A stretch of DNA of 64,000 bases from Anaeromyxobacter paludicola (GCF_023169965.1 NZ_AP025592.1:3782001-3846000), one strand, 5' to 3'. Shown: positions 9,561-19,725, numbered from the stretch's first letter. Program-made: numbers and translations. The notes: generated by a model from the sequence alone, not told the origin.

Positions 9561-9596
9561 AGCGGGGGACCCCGGTTGGTCCCCCGCTCTCGTTTC
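9561..9596 (+). terminator. Strong intrinsic terminator between livK and livH
   Basis: An 11-bp perfect stem, AGCGGGGGACC (9561-9571) with GGTCCCCCGCT (9578-9588), six-base loop, followed by a CTCGTTTC tail. It sits only 27 bases before livH. Partial termination here would give more livK than livHMGF transcript. Confidence 0.75.
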
Positions 9597-9615
9597 AAGT
9601 AGTCTGCGTGCCCTC

Positions 9616-10509
9616 ATGACGCTCGCGCTCTTCCTCCAGCACCTCGCGAACGCCCTCGCGCTGGGGAGCCTCTACGCCCTCATCGCCATCGGCTACACGA
9701 TGGTGTACGGCATCCTCCGGCTCATCAACTTCGCGCACGGCGACCTGTTCATGCTCGGCGCCTACCTCGCGTTCTACGGGGTGGCGCTGTTCGTGATGCC
9801 CTGGTGGGCCACCTTCGCCATCGCCATCCTCGTCACCGCGCTCCTCGGCGTGGGGCTCGAGCGCGTCGCCTACCGGCCGCTGCGCGACTCGCCCAAGATC
9901 TCGGTGATGATCAGCGCCATCGGCGCCTCGTTCCTCATCGAGAACGTCGCCATCGTGCTCTTCGGCGGGCGCCCCAAGGGCGTCACCGTCCCCGACGTCT
10001 TCAACGTGAAGCTCTCGAGCCACGGCGTGAGCGTCATGTCGGTGAGCGTGGTGATCCCGGTCTTCACCTTCGCCATCCTGGCGGTGCTGCTCTGGATCGT
10101 CGGCAAGACCCGCACCGGCATGGCCATGCGCGCGGTCTCCACCGACCTCGACGCCGCGCGCCTCCAGGCCATCGACGTGAACCGGATCATCTCGTTCACC
10201 TTCGGCTCGGGGTCGCTGCTCGCCTCCTTCGGCGGCATCCTCTGGTCCTACAAGTACCCGCAGCTGAACCCGCTCATGGGCGTGATGCCGGGCCTCAAGT
10301 GCTTCATCGCCGCCGTGATCGGCGGCATCGGCAACATCCAGGGCGCGGTGCTGGGCGGCTTCCTGCTCGGCGGGATCGAGCTCCTCACCATCGCCTTCCT
10401 GCCCACCCTGACCGGCTACCGCGACGCCTTCGCCTTCGTGCTCCTCATCGTGGTGCTGCTGGTGAAGCCGGCCGGGCTCCTCGGCAGCCGCCAGGCGGAG
10501 AAGGTGTGA
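9616..10509 (+). CDS. livH: Branched-chain amino acid ABC transporter, permease LivH
   Basis: A 297-residue inner membrane permease with about eight hydrophobic segments. The N-terminal ALGSLYALIAIGYTMVYG followed by INFAHGDLFMLGAY is the LivH signature, and IGGIGNIQGAVLGG is the conserved EAA-like cytoplasmic loop that contacts the ATPases. No clear ribosome binding site precedes the ATG at 9616, which lies just after a terminator hairpin, so translation may depend on local structure. livM follows five bases after the stop. Confidence 0.93.
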   Translation: MTLALFLQHLANALALGSLYALIAIGYTMVYGILRLINFAHGDLFMLGAYLAFYGVALFVMPWWATFAIAILVTALLGVGLERVAYRPLRDSPKISVMISAIGASFLIENVAIVLFGGRPKGVTVPDVFNVKLSSHGVSVMSVSVVIPVFTFAILAVLLWIVGKTRTGMAMRAVSTDLDAARLQAIDVNRIISFTFGSGSLLASFGGILWSYKYPQLNPLMGVMPGLKCFIAAVIGGIGNIQGAVLGGFLLGGIELLTIAFLPTLTGYRDAFAFVLLIVVLLVKPAGLLGSRQAEKV

Positions 10510-10514
10510 CGCCC

Positions 10515-11576
10515 ATGCGACTCGCGCGCAACCACCTCTACTCCCTCGCCGCCACCGCCGCCTTCCTGGCGCTGCTCGTCGCCGGCGACCTCTGGTTCGA
10601 CTCCTTCAGCCTGCGGGTCTGGAACCTCTGCGCCATCTACGTGGTCCTGGCGCTCTCCCTCAACCTCGTGAACGGGTTCACCGGCCTCTTCTCGCTCGGC
10701 CACGCCGGCTTCATGGCGGTGGGCGCGTACACCTGCGCCCTCCTCACCATGACGCCCGAGCAGAAGGAGATGAACTTCTTCCTCGCGCCCATCGTGCCCT
10801 GGCTGGCGCACGTGCACCTGCCCTTCCTGCCGGCGCTGCTCGCGGCCGGGATCGTGGCCGCGGCGCTCGGGTTCCTCATCGGCGCCCCGGCGCTCCGGCT
10901 CAAGGACGACTACCTCGCCATCGCCACCCTCGGCTTCGCCGAGATCATCCGGGTGGTGCTCACCAACACCCAGAGCCTCACCAACGGCGCGCTCGGCCTG
11001 AAGGGCCTGCCGATGTTCTCCACCACCTGGGTGGTCTGGCCCTGCGCCGCGCTCTCGGTGGCCTTCATGGTGCTCCTCACCCGCTCCAGCTACGGGCGGG
11101 CGATGAAGGCGGTGCGCGACGACGAGATCGCCGCCGGCGCCATGGGCATCGACGTGTTCCGGGTGAAGGTGGTGAGCTTCGCCGCCTCGAGCTTCATGGC
11201 GGGCGTGGGGGGCGCGCTGCTCGGCCACCTCCTCACCACCATCGACCCGAAGATGTTCACCTTCATGCTCACCTTCAACATCCTGCTGGTGGTGGTGCTC
11301 GGCGGCATCGGCTCCATCACCGGCTCGGTGATCTCCGCCGTCGCGGTGACCGTCGGCATGGAGGCGCTGCGCTTCCTCGACGGGCCGCTCGACTTCGGGA
11401 TCTTCGCCCTCGAGGCCCGGCCCGGGCTGCGGATGGTGGTCTTCTCGCTGGTGCTGATGGGCGTGGTGCTGTTCCGGCAGCGCGGGCTCATGGGCAACCG
11501 CGAGTTCTCCTGGAGCATGCTGTCGCGCGCCGGCCTCCTGCCGCGGACCGCGGAGGGGAGGGACGGCCATGCTTAG
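10515..11576 (+). CDS. livM: Branched-chain amino acid ABC transporter, permease LivM
   Basis: A 353-residue inner membrane permease, partner of LivH. LSLNLVNGFTGLFSLGHAGFMAVGAY and LRLKDDYLAIATLGFAEI are diagnostic of LivM, as is VVVLGGIGSITGSV near the C-terminus. The ATG at 10515 lies five bases after the livH stop. Its TAG stop overlaps the livG start by eight bases, so translation of the ATPase is probably coupled to it. I see no insertion or truncation; the C-terminal tail after the last membrane segment is short and Arg-rich. Confidence 0.93.
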   Translation: MRLARNHLYSLAATAAFLALLVAGDLWFDSFSLRVWNLCAIYVVLALSLNLVNGFTGLFSLGHAGFMAVGAYTCALLTMTPEQKEMNFFLAPIVPWLAHVHLPFLPALLAAGIVAAALGFLIGAPALRLKDDYLAIATLGFAEIIRVVLTNTQSLTNGALGLKGLPMFSTTWVVWPCAALSVAFMVLLTRSSYGRAMKAVRDDEIAAGAMGIDVFRVKVVSFAASSFMAGVGGALLGHLLTTIDPKMFTFMLTFNILLVVVLGGIGSITGSVISAVAVTVGMEALRFLDGPLDFGIFALEARPGLRMVVFSLVLMGVVLFRQRGLMGNREFSWSMLSRAGLLPRTAEGRDGHA

Positions 11577-12324
11577 GACCGAGGGCGTCACCATGAAGTT
11601 CGGCGGCCTCACGGCCGTCTCCGAGCTCTCCCTCGACATCGGGAAGGGCGAGATCGTCGGCCTCATCGGGCCGAACGGCGCCGGCAAGACCACCGCCTTC
11701 AACGTCATCACCGGCGTGACCCCGCCCACCGAGGGGAAGGTGTTCTTCAAGGGCGAGGACGTCACCGGGCTGGCCCGGCACCAGGTCACCCGCCGCGGCA
11801 TGGCGCGCACCTTCCAGAACATCCGGCTCTTCAAGGACCTGTCGGTGCTCGAGAACGTGCTCGTGGGCTGCCACCTCCAGATGGACAGCGGCCTCTTCGC
11901 CTCCACGCTCCACCTGCCCGGCTACCGGCGCAAGGACCGGGAGGCGCGCGCCTTCGCGATGGAGCTCCTCGCCGAGGTGGGCCTCGCCGGCGAGGCGGGC
12001 GAGCTCGCGGTGAGCCTGCCCTACGGCAAGCAGCGGCGGCTCGAGATCGCCCGCGCGCTGGCGACCAGGCCGGCGCTGCTCCTCCTCGACGAGCCCGCGG
12101 CCGGCATGAACCCGCAGGAGTCGGTGGAGCTGATGCACTTCATCCGCAGGATCCGCGACCAGTTCGACCTCACCATCCTGCTCATCGAGCACCACATGCA
12201 GGTGGTGATGGGCATCTGCCAGAAGCTCTGGGTCCTCGAGTACGGCGTCACCATCGCCCAGGGCGATCCGGCCGCCATCCAGCGCGATCCCAAGGTGATC
12301 GAAGCCTACCTGGGGGTGGAGTGA
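11569..12324 (+). CDS. livG: Branched-chain amino acid ABC transporter, ATPase LivG
   Basis: A 251-residue cytoplasmic ATPase driving the Liv importer. Walker A is GPNGAGKTT (Lys40), the signature is the LivG-type LPYGKQRRLEIARAL, Walker B is LLLLDEPAAGMN and the switch His is in LLIEHHMQVV. GMARTFQNIRLFKDLSVLENV is the family Q-loop region. It overlaps livM upstream by eight bases and livF downstream by ATGA, consistent with one polycistronic message for livHMGF. Confidence 0.94.
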   Translation: MLRTEGVTMKFGGLTAVSELSLDIGKGEIVGLIGPNGAGKTTAFNVITGVTPPTEGKVFFKGEDVTGLARHQVTRRGMARTFQNIRLFKDLSVLENVLVGCHLQMDSGLFASTLHLPGYRRKDREARAFAMELLAEVGLAGEAGELAVSLPYGKQRRLEIARALATRPALLLLDEPAAGMNPQESVELMHFIRRIRDQFDLTILLIEHHMQVVMGICQKLWVLEYGVTIAQGDPAAIQRDPKVIEAYLGVE

Positions 12325-13058
12325 TGCTGAAGGTCGAAGGGCTGTCGGTCCACTACGGCGGCATCCACGCGCTCCAGGGCATCGGCCTCGAGGTCCCGGA
12401 CGGCAGCATCGTCAGCCTCATCGGCGCCAACGGCGCCGGCAAGAGCACCACGCTGCGCTCCGTCGTCGGGCTGGTGAAGCCGACCGCCGGCACGGTGAGC
12501 TGGAACGGCGAGACGCTCACCGGGCTCCCCACCCGCGAGATCGTGAAGCGCGGCGTCTGCCTCGTGCCCGAGGGGCGGCGGGTGTTCCCGAACCTCACCG
12601 TGGACGAGAACCTCACGCTCGGCGCCTACTCCCGGAGCGACAAGGCCGGCATCGCCGCCGACCGGAAGAAGGTGTTCGGCTTCTTCCCGCGGCTCGAGGA
12701 GCGGGCGAAGCAGAAGGCGGGCACGCTCTCCGGCGGCGAGCAGCAGATGCTGGCGGTGGGGCGCGCGCTCATGACCCGCCCCAAGATCCTGATGATGGAC
12801 GAGCCGTCGCTCGGGCTCGCGCCGCTGGTCGTGAAGATGATCTTCGGCATCGTGCGCGCCATCAACCAGGAGGGCGTGACGGTGCTGCTCATCGAGCAGA
12901 ACGCCAAGGCCGCCCTGGAGATCGCCGACCACGGCTACGTGCTCGAGACCGGCCGCATCATCCTGCAGGGCCCGGGCAAGGAGCTCCTCGCGGACGACCG
13001 CGTGCGCAGCGCCTACCTGGGCGAGGCGGCGGCCGCCACGGCGGCGCGGGCGACCTGA
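12324..13058 (+). CDS. livF: Branched-chain amino acid ABC transporter, ATPase LivF
   Basis: A 244-residue ATPase, the second nucleotide-binding subunit of the Liv importer. Walker A GANGAGKST, signature LSGGEQQMLAVGRALM, Walker B ILMMDEPSLGLAP and switch VLLIEQNAKAAL are all intact. I place the start at ATG 12324, which forms an ATGA overlap with the livG stop; a GTG one codon earlier is possible. LVPEGRRVFPNLTVDENL is the LivF-type Q-loop region. It is the last gene of the operon and is followed, 20 bases on, by the end of a convergent gene. Confidence 0.94.
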   Translation: MLKVEGLSVHYGGIHALQGIGLEVPDGSIVSLIGANGAGKSTTLRSVVGLVKPTAGTVSWNGETLTGLPTREIVKRGVCLVPEGRRVFPNLTVDENLTLGAYSRSDKAGIAADRKKVFGFFPRLEERAKQKAGTLSGGEQQMLAVGRALMTRPKILMMDEPSLGLAPLVVKMIFGIVRAINQEGVTVLLIEQNAKAALEIADHGYVLETGRIILQGPGKELLADDRVRSAYLGEAAAATAARAT

Positions 13059-13078
13059 GCGGTCCGGCCGGCGACGCC

Positions 13079-13831
13079 TCACACGCCGGCGAACCACTCG
13101 TAGCCCTGGTCCTCCCAGTAGCCGCCGCTGCGTTCCGGGAGGAAGCTCACCTCGGTGAGGTACTTCACCATCTTGTAGCCGAGCTTCACGGCCGAGTAGA
13201 GCCGCAGCGGCGCCCCGTACTCCATCGCGAGCGGGGCGCCGTTCATGCCGTAGGCCAGGATCGTCTGCGGGTGGAGCGCGCTCTCCAGGTCCCACGACGA
13301 CCAGTAGCCCGCGTCGAACGAGCGGAACTCGACGTAGCGCGCCCGCGGGTCGGCGCCCGCGAGGCGGGCCACCTCCGAGAGCCGCGCCCCCTGCCACGAC
13401 GCCACCGCCGACCAGCCCTCGACGCAGTGGTGGCGCACCCGCACGCTGGTGCGCGGGAGCCGCTGCAGGTCGGCGCCCGAGAGGAGGAGCGGCCGGGCGA
13501 CGAGCCCGCCCACCCGGAGCGCCCAGCCGGCGGGGGCGGCCGGGAAGGCGCGGGAGATCTTGTAGGCGGGGAAGTCCTCGGGCGCGGTGTCGTCCTCCTC
13601 GGGGAGCTCGGGGGCGAGCCGCTTCGGGTCGAAGAGCGCCCGCTCGAAGCGCTCGTTGAGCCGCTCCATGGCGCCGAGGAAGCCCGCGCGCGGGCGGGCG
13701 CTGTCGCAGGCGAGGCCGCCGAGGGCGAGGAGGCCCGCCGAGCGGAGGCCGGCGGCGAGGAAGGCGCGGCGCGAGGGGTCCGGCCGCGGCGGGCCGAAGG
13801 GCGCGAGCGGGGAGGGGCGGCGCCGGCTCAC
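13079..13831 (-). CDS. Periplasmic molybdopterin oxidoreductase, sulfite-oxidase fold (MsrP-like)
   Basis: A 250-residue protein of the oxidoreductase molybdopterin-binding (sulfite oxidase) family. A twin-arginine-like export signal SRRAFL is at 20-25, followed by a hydrophobic stretch, so it probably acts folded in the periplasm. The molybdenum-ligating Cys is Cys136 in RHHCVEGW, and AYGMNGAPL and GAPLRLYSAVKLGYKMVKYL are family motifs. The GTG start (13831) overlaps the stop of the upstream cytochrome b gene by GTGA, which points to a two-component enzyme. Close relatives repair oxidised methionine in periplasmic proteins, but the electron donor here is not MsrQ-like, so the substrate is open. 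Confidence 0.85.
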   Translation of the reverse strand: MSRRRPSPLAPFGPPRPDPSRRAFLAAGLRSAGLLALGGLACDSARPRAGFLGAMERLNERFERALFDPKRLAPELPEEDDTAPEDFPAYKISRAFPAAPAGWALRVGGLVARPLLLSGADLQRLPRTSVRVRHHCVEGWSAVASWQGARLSEVARLAGADPRARYVEFRSFDAGYWSSWDLESALHPQTILAYGMNGAPLAMEYGAPLRLYSAVKLGYKMVKYLTEVSFLPERSGGYWEDQGYEWFAGV

Positions 13832-14490
13832 GTCGGACCCCCCTCGTGCCGCGCGCGCCGGCCCACCGTCATGTCCACGAGCGTGCGCGGGTGGAGCGCC
13901 ACCTGGACCACGTGCACCACGGTGAAGGCCGCCAGCGCGACGAGCACGCCGAGGTGGAGCGCGCGGGCGAGGTCGTAGCCGCCGAGGAGCGCCGTCAGCC
14001 GGGGGAGCTGCACCGGCTTGAAGAGCGCGAGTCCCGTGAGCACCAGCAGCGGCGCGGTGGCGAGCACGCCGGTGTAGGCGAGCCGTTGCATGCCGTTGTA
14101 GAGGCCGTGCTCGCCCGGCGCCGCCCGGCGCAGCCGGAGGTCGTGGAGCAGCGTCTCCCAGGCGTTCCGGGCGTCGCGCCGCGGGAAGAAGAGCCGCCGC
14201 CGCCACTCGCCGCTCGCGACGAAGTAGGCGAGGTACACGAGCGCGTTCAGCACGAACAGCGAGGCGAAGGCGAAGTGCCAGTGGCGCGCGCCGGCGAGCC
14301 AGCCGCCCAGGGTGAGGAAGGCGGGCGGGCGCGTCCCCTGGAACGGGACCCAGCGGTACTCCTCGCCCACCGCGCCCAGCATCGGGTGGGCCGCGAGGAT
14401 CCGCAGCCCGCTCCCCGCCATGATCGCGAAGAGGACCAGGTTCGCCCAGTGGGTGAGCCGGATGAGTGCGGGCTGGGTAGGACGCGCCAC
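13828..14490 (-). CDS. Cytochrome b561-type membrane subunit
   Basis: A 220-residue di-heme cytochrome b of the b561 / hydrogenase and formate dehydrogenase gamma-subunit family with four membrane helices. Candidate heme ligands are His14 in RLTHWANLVLF, the His pair in ARHWHFAFASLFVLNALVYL, and the His residues in the last helix (ALHLGVLV, FTVVHVVQ). It would pass quinol electrons to the periplasmic molybdenum subunit encoded next in the operon. The start is a GTG at 14490 without an obvious ribosome binding site; an ATG in another frame nearby is not relevant. Confidence 0.82.
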   Translation of the reverse strand: MARPTQPALIRLTHWANLVLFAIMAGSGLRILAAHPMLGAVGEEYRWVPFQGTRPPAFLTLGGWLAGARHWHFAFASLFVLNALVYLAYFVASGEWRRRLFFPRRDARNAWETLLHDLRLRRAAPGEHGLYNGMQRLAYTGVLATAPLLVLTGLALFKPVQLPRLTALLGGYDLARALHLGVLVALAAFTVVHVVQVALHPRTLVDMTVGRRARHEGGPT

Positions 14491-14617
14491 GGCGGCGAGC
14501 CATAAGCCGCACGGCTTCCCGCGCGCCCGGCCACGCCGGGGCGTGGCCCGGTCGCGAGAGCGCGCCGGGGCGTGGCGCGGTGGCGGGCGCGCCGGGGGCG
14601 GACCCCCCGGGCGGTGC

Positions 14618-15418
14618 TCAGCTCTCGGCGCTGTAGCGGGCGAGGTGCCCGCTCCGCACGGCTGCGCGATAGACGGCCGCGAAGAGCCACGCCGCCGCGA
14701 GCAGCCAGAGGAGCGAGAGCCCGGCGCCGGTGGCGAGCGCCCGGCCGGAGGCGCGGCCCCCGGCCGCCACCGCCCGCAGCGACTCGAACACGTACGCCGG
14801 CGGCAGGGCGCGCGAGACCGCCCGCATCCAGGCGGGCAGCGTGGCGAGCGGGTAGAAGACGCCGGCGAAGGGCGAGAGCACCGCCGGGATGGGCCAGATG
14901 AGCCACTCGGCGGAGGGGCCGAGCCGCAGCACGATGGCGCACCCGAGCACGCCGAGGGCGATGCCGAACAGGAAGAGCACGCCCAGGAAGCCGGCCACCG
15001 CCGGGCCGTACGCCGCGAAGGAGAGGCCGAAGGCGGCGCGCGCCACCGAGACCATCACCAGCACGCCCACCGCGCTCGTGGCCACGCTCGAGAGCACGAG
15101 CCCGGCGAGGTACTCGCCGAGCGTCAGCGGGCTCGAGAAGACGTTGAGGAAGTTTCGGCTCCAGACGTCCTCGAAGAACGCCATGGTCACGCCCTGCATC
15201 ACCCGGCCGAAGAAGTCCCAGAAGAGCACCGCGCCGAGCAGCACCGGCACGAAGCTGAAGCCCGAGCCGGCCACGGCGTCGAGGTAGCGGGTGATGAAGC
15301 CCCAGAGCACCACGTCGATCGCCACCCAGGCGAAGAGCGGGATGAGGCGGGCCGGGTTGCCGCGCAGCAGGTAGAGCTGGCGGAGCAGGATGGCGCCGAC
15401 GCGCCCGGGGCCCTTCAC
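14618..15418 (-). CDS. ABC-2 type transporter permease
   Basis: A 266-residue integral membrane protein with about six hydrophobic segments (for example LIPLFAWVAIDVVLWGF, FVPVLLGAVLFWDFFGRV and FLGVLFLFGIALGVLGCAIV), matching the ABC-2 export permease family. The GTG at 15418 overlaps the ATPase stop by GTGA, so the pair forms an exporter of the NatAB/drug or antibiotic export type. The cargo is unknown. It is the last gene of a three-gene operon that begins with an aspartate/glutamate-type racemase. Confidence 0.85.
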   Translation of the reverse strand: MKGPGRVGAILLRQLYLLRGNPARLIPLFAWVAIDVVLWGFITRYLDAVAGSGFSFVPVLLGAVLFWDFFGRVMQGVTMAFFEDVWSRNFLNVFSSPLTLGEYLAGLVLSSVATSAVGVLVMVSVARAAFGLSFAAYGPAVAGFLGVLFLFGIALGVLGCAIVLRLGPSAEWLIWPIPAVLSPFAGVFYPLATLPAWMRAVSRALPPAYVFESLRAVAAGGRASGRALATGAGLSLLWLLAAAWLFAAVYRAAVRSGHLARYSAES

Positions 15419-16164
15419 GAGGCCTCCTGGAGCGAGAGCGGCTCCCGCGCCACCGCCACGAAGAGGTCCTCGAGGGTGGCCTTGCCGTGCTCGGCGGGCA
15501 GCGTGCGGGGGTCGCCCTCGAGCAGGATCCGGGCGTGGGAGAGGAAGAGCACGCGGTCGCAGACCTCCTGCACCTCGTACATGTTGTGGGAGGTCCAGAG
15601 CACCCCGCCGTGCCCGGCCGCCGCGAAGGCGCGGATGCGGGCGCGCACGTCGCGGGCCGTGGCCGGATCGAGCGAGGCGGTCGGCTCGTCGAGGAGGAGG
15701 AGCCGGGGCCGGTTGAGGAGCGCCTTCGCGAGCGCGACCCGGGTCTGCTCGCCCGAGGAGAGCACGCCGCACTTGGTGCGCCGGAAGCGGGCGAGGTCGA
15801 GCTCGGCGATCACCTCGTCGATGCGCCGCGAGAGCGCCGCGGTCCCGTAGAGCAGACCGAAGATGCGCAGGTTCTCCTCCACGGTGAGGTTCCCCGGGAG
15901 CGGCGCGTAGACCGCGGCGAAGTTGGTGCGCGCAAGCGCCTGCGAGCGGTGCCGGGCGAGGTCGCAGCCGTCCACCACGATCCGGCCGCTGGTCGGCGCG
16001 AGCACCCCGAGCACGGTGCTGATGGTGGTGGTCTTGCCGGCGCCGTTCGGGCCGAGGAGCCCCACCGTCTCGCCGCGCGCCACCTGGAAGGTGAGCCCGT
16101 CCACGGCGGCGCTCTCGCCGTAACGCTTGCAGAGGGACTCGACCGAGAGGACCGGCTCGCTCAC
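15415..16164 (-). CDS. ABC transporter ATPase (ABC-2 / NatA type)
   Basis: A 249-residue ATPase. Walker A GPNGAGKTT, signature LSSGEQTRVALAKALL (SSGE instead of SGGE), Walker B LLLLDEPTASLD and switch LWTSHNMYEVQEV are present. It pairs with the ABC-2 permease encoded directly downstream. The GTG at 16164 overlaps the racemase stop by GTGA, and its own stop overlaps the permease start in the same manner. The order racemase-ATPase-permease suggests the exporter and the racemase share regulation, not necessarily a pathway. Confidence 0.9.
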   Translation of the reverse strand: MSEPVLSVESLCKRYGESAAVDGLTFQVARGETVGLLGPNGAGKTTTISTVLGVLAPTSGRIVVDGCDLARHRSQALARTNFAAVYAPLPGNLTVEENLRIFGLLYGTAALSRRIDEVIAELDLARFRRTKCGVLSSGEQTRVALAKALLNRPRLLLLDEPTASLDPATARDVRARIRAFAAAGHGGVLWTSHNMYEVQEVCDRVLFLSHARILLEGDPRTLPAEHGKATLEDLFVAVAREPLSLQEAS

Positions 16165-16853
16165 CCGAGGGCCCGCTCCACCGCGGCCCGCGCGTGCAGC
16201 TCGGTGGTGTCGAAGAGGGGCACCGCCAGGTCCGCCTGCTGCACCAGCATGCCGATCTCGGTGCAGCCGGCGACGACCCCCTCGGCCCCCTGGGCCACGA
16301 GCGCGCCCATGACCTCGAGGTAGCGGGCCTTCGAGCGCGGCTCCACCTTCCCGAGCACCAGCTCCTCGAAGATGACCCGGTGCACCTCGGCGCGGTCCGC
16401 CGGGCCCGGCACCAGCACCTCGAGCCCGTGCCGCTCCTCGAGCCGGCGCCGGTAGAAGTCCTGCTCCATGACGTAGCGGGTGCCGAGGAGCGCCACCTTC
16501 CGCAGGCCGGCCGCCCGCACCGCCTCGGCGGTGACGTCGCCGATGTGCAGCAGCGGGACGTTCACGCCGCGCAGGGCCCGATCCGCCACCTTGTGCATGG
16601 TGTTGGCGCAGATGAGGAGCAGGTCGGCGCCGGCCCGCTCGAGCCCGAGCGCCGCCCGGTTGAGGAGCGCGCCGGCCTCCTCCCAGCGGTCGGCGCGCTG
16701 GAGCGGCTCCACCTCGGCGAAGTCCACCGAGGCGAGCAGGCAGCGGGCCGAGTGGAGCCCGCCGAGCCGCGCCTTCACCTGTTCGTTGAGGAGCCGGTAG
16801 TAATGGGCCGACGACTCCCAGCTCATGCCGCCGATGAGGCCGATGGTCTTCAC
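16161..16853 (-). CDS. Aspartate/glutamate racemase family protein
   Basis: A 230-residue cofactor-independent amino acid racemase of the Asp/Glu/hydantoin racemase family. IGLIGGMSWESSAHYYRLLN is the aspartate racemase N-terminus (YgeA/RacX type). The two catalytic cysteines are Cys82 in LICANTMHK and Cys197 in AGCTEIGML. The start is a GTG at 16853 preceded by GAGGAGCG. First gene of the operon with an ABC-2 exporter. The product would be D-Asp or another D-amino acid; substrate is not determined by these motifs. Confidence 0.9.
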   Translation of the reverse strand: MKTIGLIGGMSWESSAHYYRLLNEQVKARLGGLHSARCLLASVDFAEVEPLQRADRWEEAGALLNRAALGLERAGADLLLICANTMHKVADRALRGVNVPLLHIGDVTAEAVRAAGLRKVALLGTRYVMEQDFYRRRLEERHGLEVLVPGPADRAEVHRVIFEELVLGKVEPRSKARYLEVMGALVAQGAEGVVAGCTEIGMLVQQADLAVPLFDTTELHARAAVERALG

Positions 16854-16934
16854 GTCGCGCTCCTCCCGGCCGCCAACATAGCGCAGGCGGGCGGGCCGCT
16901 GCGGCGGGACGGGCCCGCGGTTAATCCGTCGGAG

Positions 16935-16962
16935 TTGTCGCCGGGCCGGATTCGGGTACTCT
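16935..16962 (+). promoter_or_regulatory. Candidate sigma-70 promoter of ettA
   Basis: TTGTCG (16935-16940), a 16-base spacer and TACTCT (16957-16962) lie about 38 bases upstream of ettA in the divergent intergenic region. The box spacing equals that of the livK candidate. Read by eye. Confidence 0.4.
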
Positions 16963-16999
16963 CTCGCCCCCGCCGGTCCCCCCGAACGCCAGGAACGCC

Positions 17000-18664
<1,665 letters not shown>

Positions 18665-18721
18665 GGGGCTGCGCCTTCTCCCGCCGCGCCCCCGTGCACA
18701 CGTTCCCGCCGGAGGCACGGC

Positions 18722-19627
18722 ATGGACGTGGGGTTCGTGGGGCTGGGGGCGATGGGGCAGGGGATGGCGCGGAGCCTGCTCCGGGCCGGGCACCGGGTCT
18801 CCGTCTGGAACCGGTCCCCCGCCAAGGCCGAGGCGCTGGCGGGCGAGGGGGCGCAGGCGGTCCGGTCGCCCGCCGAGGCGGCCCGCGGCGGGCTCGCCAT
18901 CACCATGGTGGCGGACGACGCCGCGCTCGAGGCGGTCACCTCCGGCGAGGACGGCGTGCGGGCCGGGCTGCCGCGCGGCGGGCTCCACCTCTCGATGAGC
19001 ACCGTCTCGCCCGCGACCACCGCCCGGCTCGCGAAGGCGCACGCCGCGGCCGGTCAGGCGCTCCTGGCGGCGCCGGTCTTCGGCCGACCCGACGCGGCCG
19101 CCGCGGCGAAGCTCTTCGTCCTCGCCGCCGGCCCGGCCGACGCCCTGGAGCGGGCGCGGCCGCTCCTCGAGGCGATGGGGCAGCGCGTCTTCCCGCTCGG
19201 CGACGACCCGGCGCACGCGAGCCTGGTGAAGCTCACCGGGAACTTCCTCATCACCACCGTGATCGAGGCGCTCGCCGAGGCCTGCGCCCTCGTCGAGAAG
19301 GGCGGGATCCCGCCGGCGCGGCTGGTCGAGATCCTCACCCAGTCGCTCTTCGCGGCGCCGGTCTACCAGGGCTACGGGAAGACGCTGGTGGAGGAGCGCT
19401 TCTCGCCCGCCGGCTTCGCGCTGCCGCTCGGGGCCAAGGACAACCGGCTGCTGCTGCAGGCCGCGGAGGCGGCCGGCGTCCCCATGCCGCTCGCGAGCCT
19501 GGTGCGCGACCGGATGATCGCGGCGCTGGCGCGCGGCTGGGCCGACCTCGACTGGTCGAGCTTCGGGCGGCTCTCGCGGGAGGACGCCGGGCTCGCGAAG
19601 GGGCCGCCGGCGCGGGCCGGGACCTGA
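18722..19627 (+). CDS. NAD(P)-dependent beta-hydroxyacid dehydrogenase (3-hydroxyisobutyrate dehydrogenase family)
   Basis: A 301-residue cytosolic oxidoreductase. The Rossmann motif GLGAMGQGMA is at 7-16, the substrate loop is LSMSTVSPATT, and the catalytic Lys is Lys170 in LVKLTGNFL. PLGAKDNRLLLQAAEAAGVPMPL near the C-terminus is typical of the succinic-semialdehyde / glyoxylate reductase branch. A GGAGG ribosome binding site precedes the ATG. Its function could be reduction of succinic semialdehyde or oxidation of 3-hydroxyisobutyrate from valine; sequence alone does not decide. Confidence 0.9.
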   Translation: MDVGFVGLGAMGQGMARSLLRAGHRVSVWNRSPAKAEALAGEGAQAVRSPAEAARGGLAITMVADDAALEAVTSGEDGVRAGLPRGGLHLSMSTVSPATTARLAKAHAAAGQALLAAPVFGRPDAAAAAKLFVLAAGPADALERARPLLEAMGQRVFPLGDDPAHASLVKLTGNFLITTVIEALAEACALVEKGGIPPARLVEILTQSLFAAPVYQGYGKTLVEERFSPAGFALPLGAKDNRLLLQAAEAAGVPMPLASLVRDRMIAALARGWADLDWSSFGRLSREDAGLAKGPPARAGT

Positions 19628-19713
19628 GCCGCGGCGTCATCCGCGCGCCACCCTCGGCACCGCGAACGGCACCGGCTCGCCCTCGAGCAGCGCCGCCTCG
19701 GCCCGCCCCGGCG

Positions 19714-19725
19714 CCCCCCCCCCCC
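19714..19725. repeat. Run of twelve C residues
   Basis: A C12 homopolymer sits 11 bases beyond the 3' end of the NERD helicase gene. On the minus strand it is a G12 run followed by about 23 codons of coding-like sequence ending at a TGA near 19638. Such a tract is prone to slippage and to sequencing error. Confidence 0.7.
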
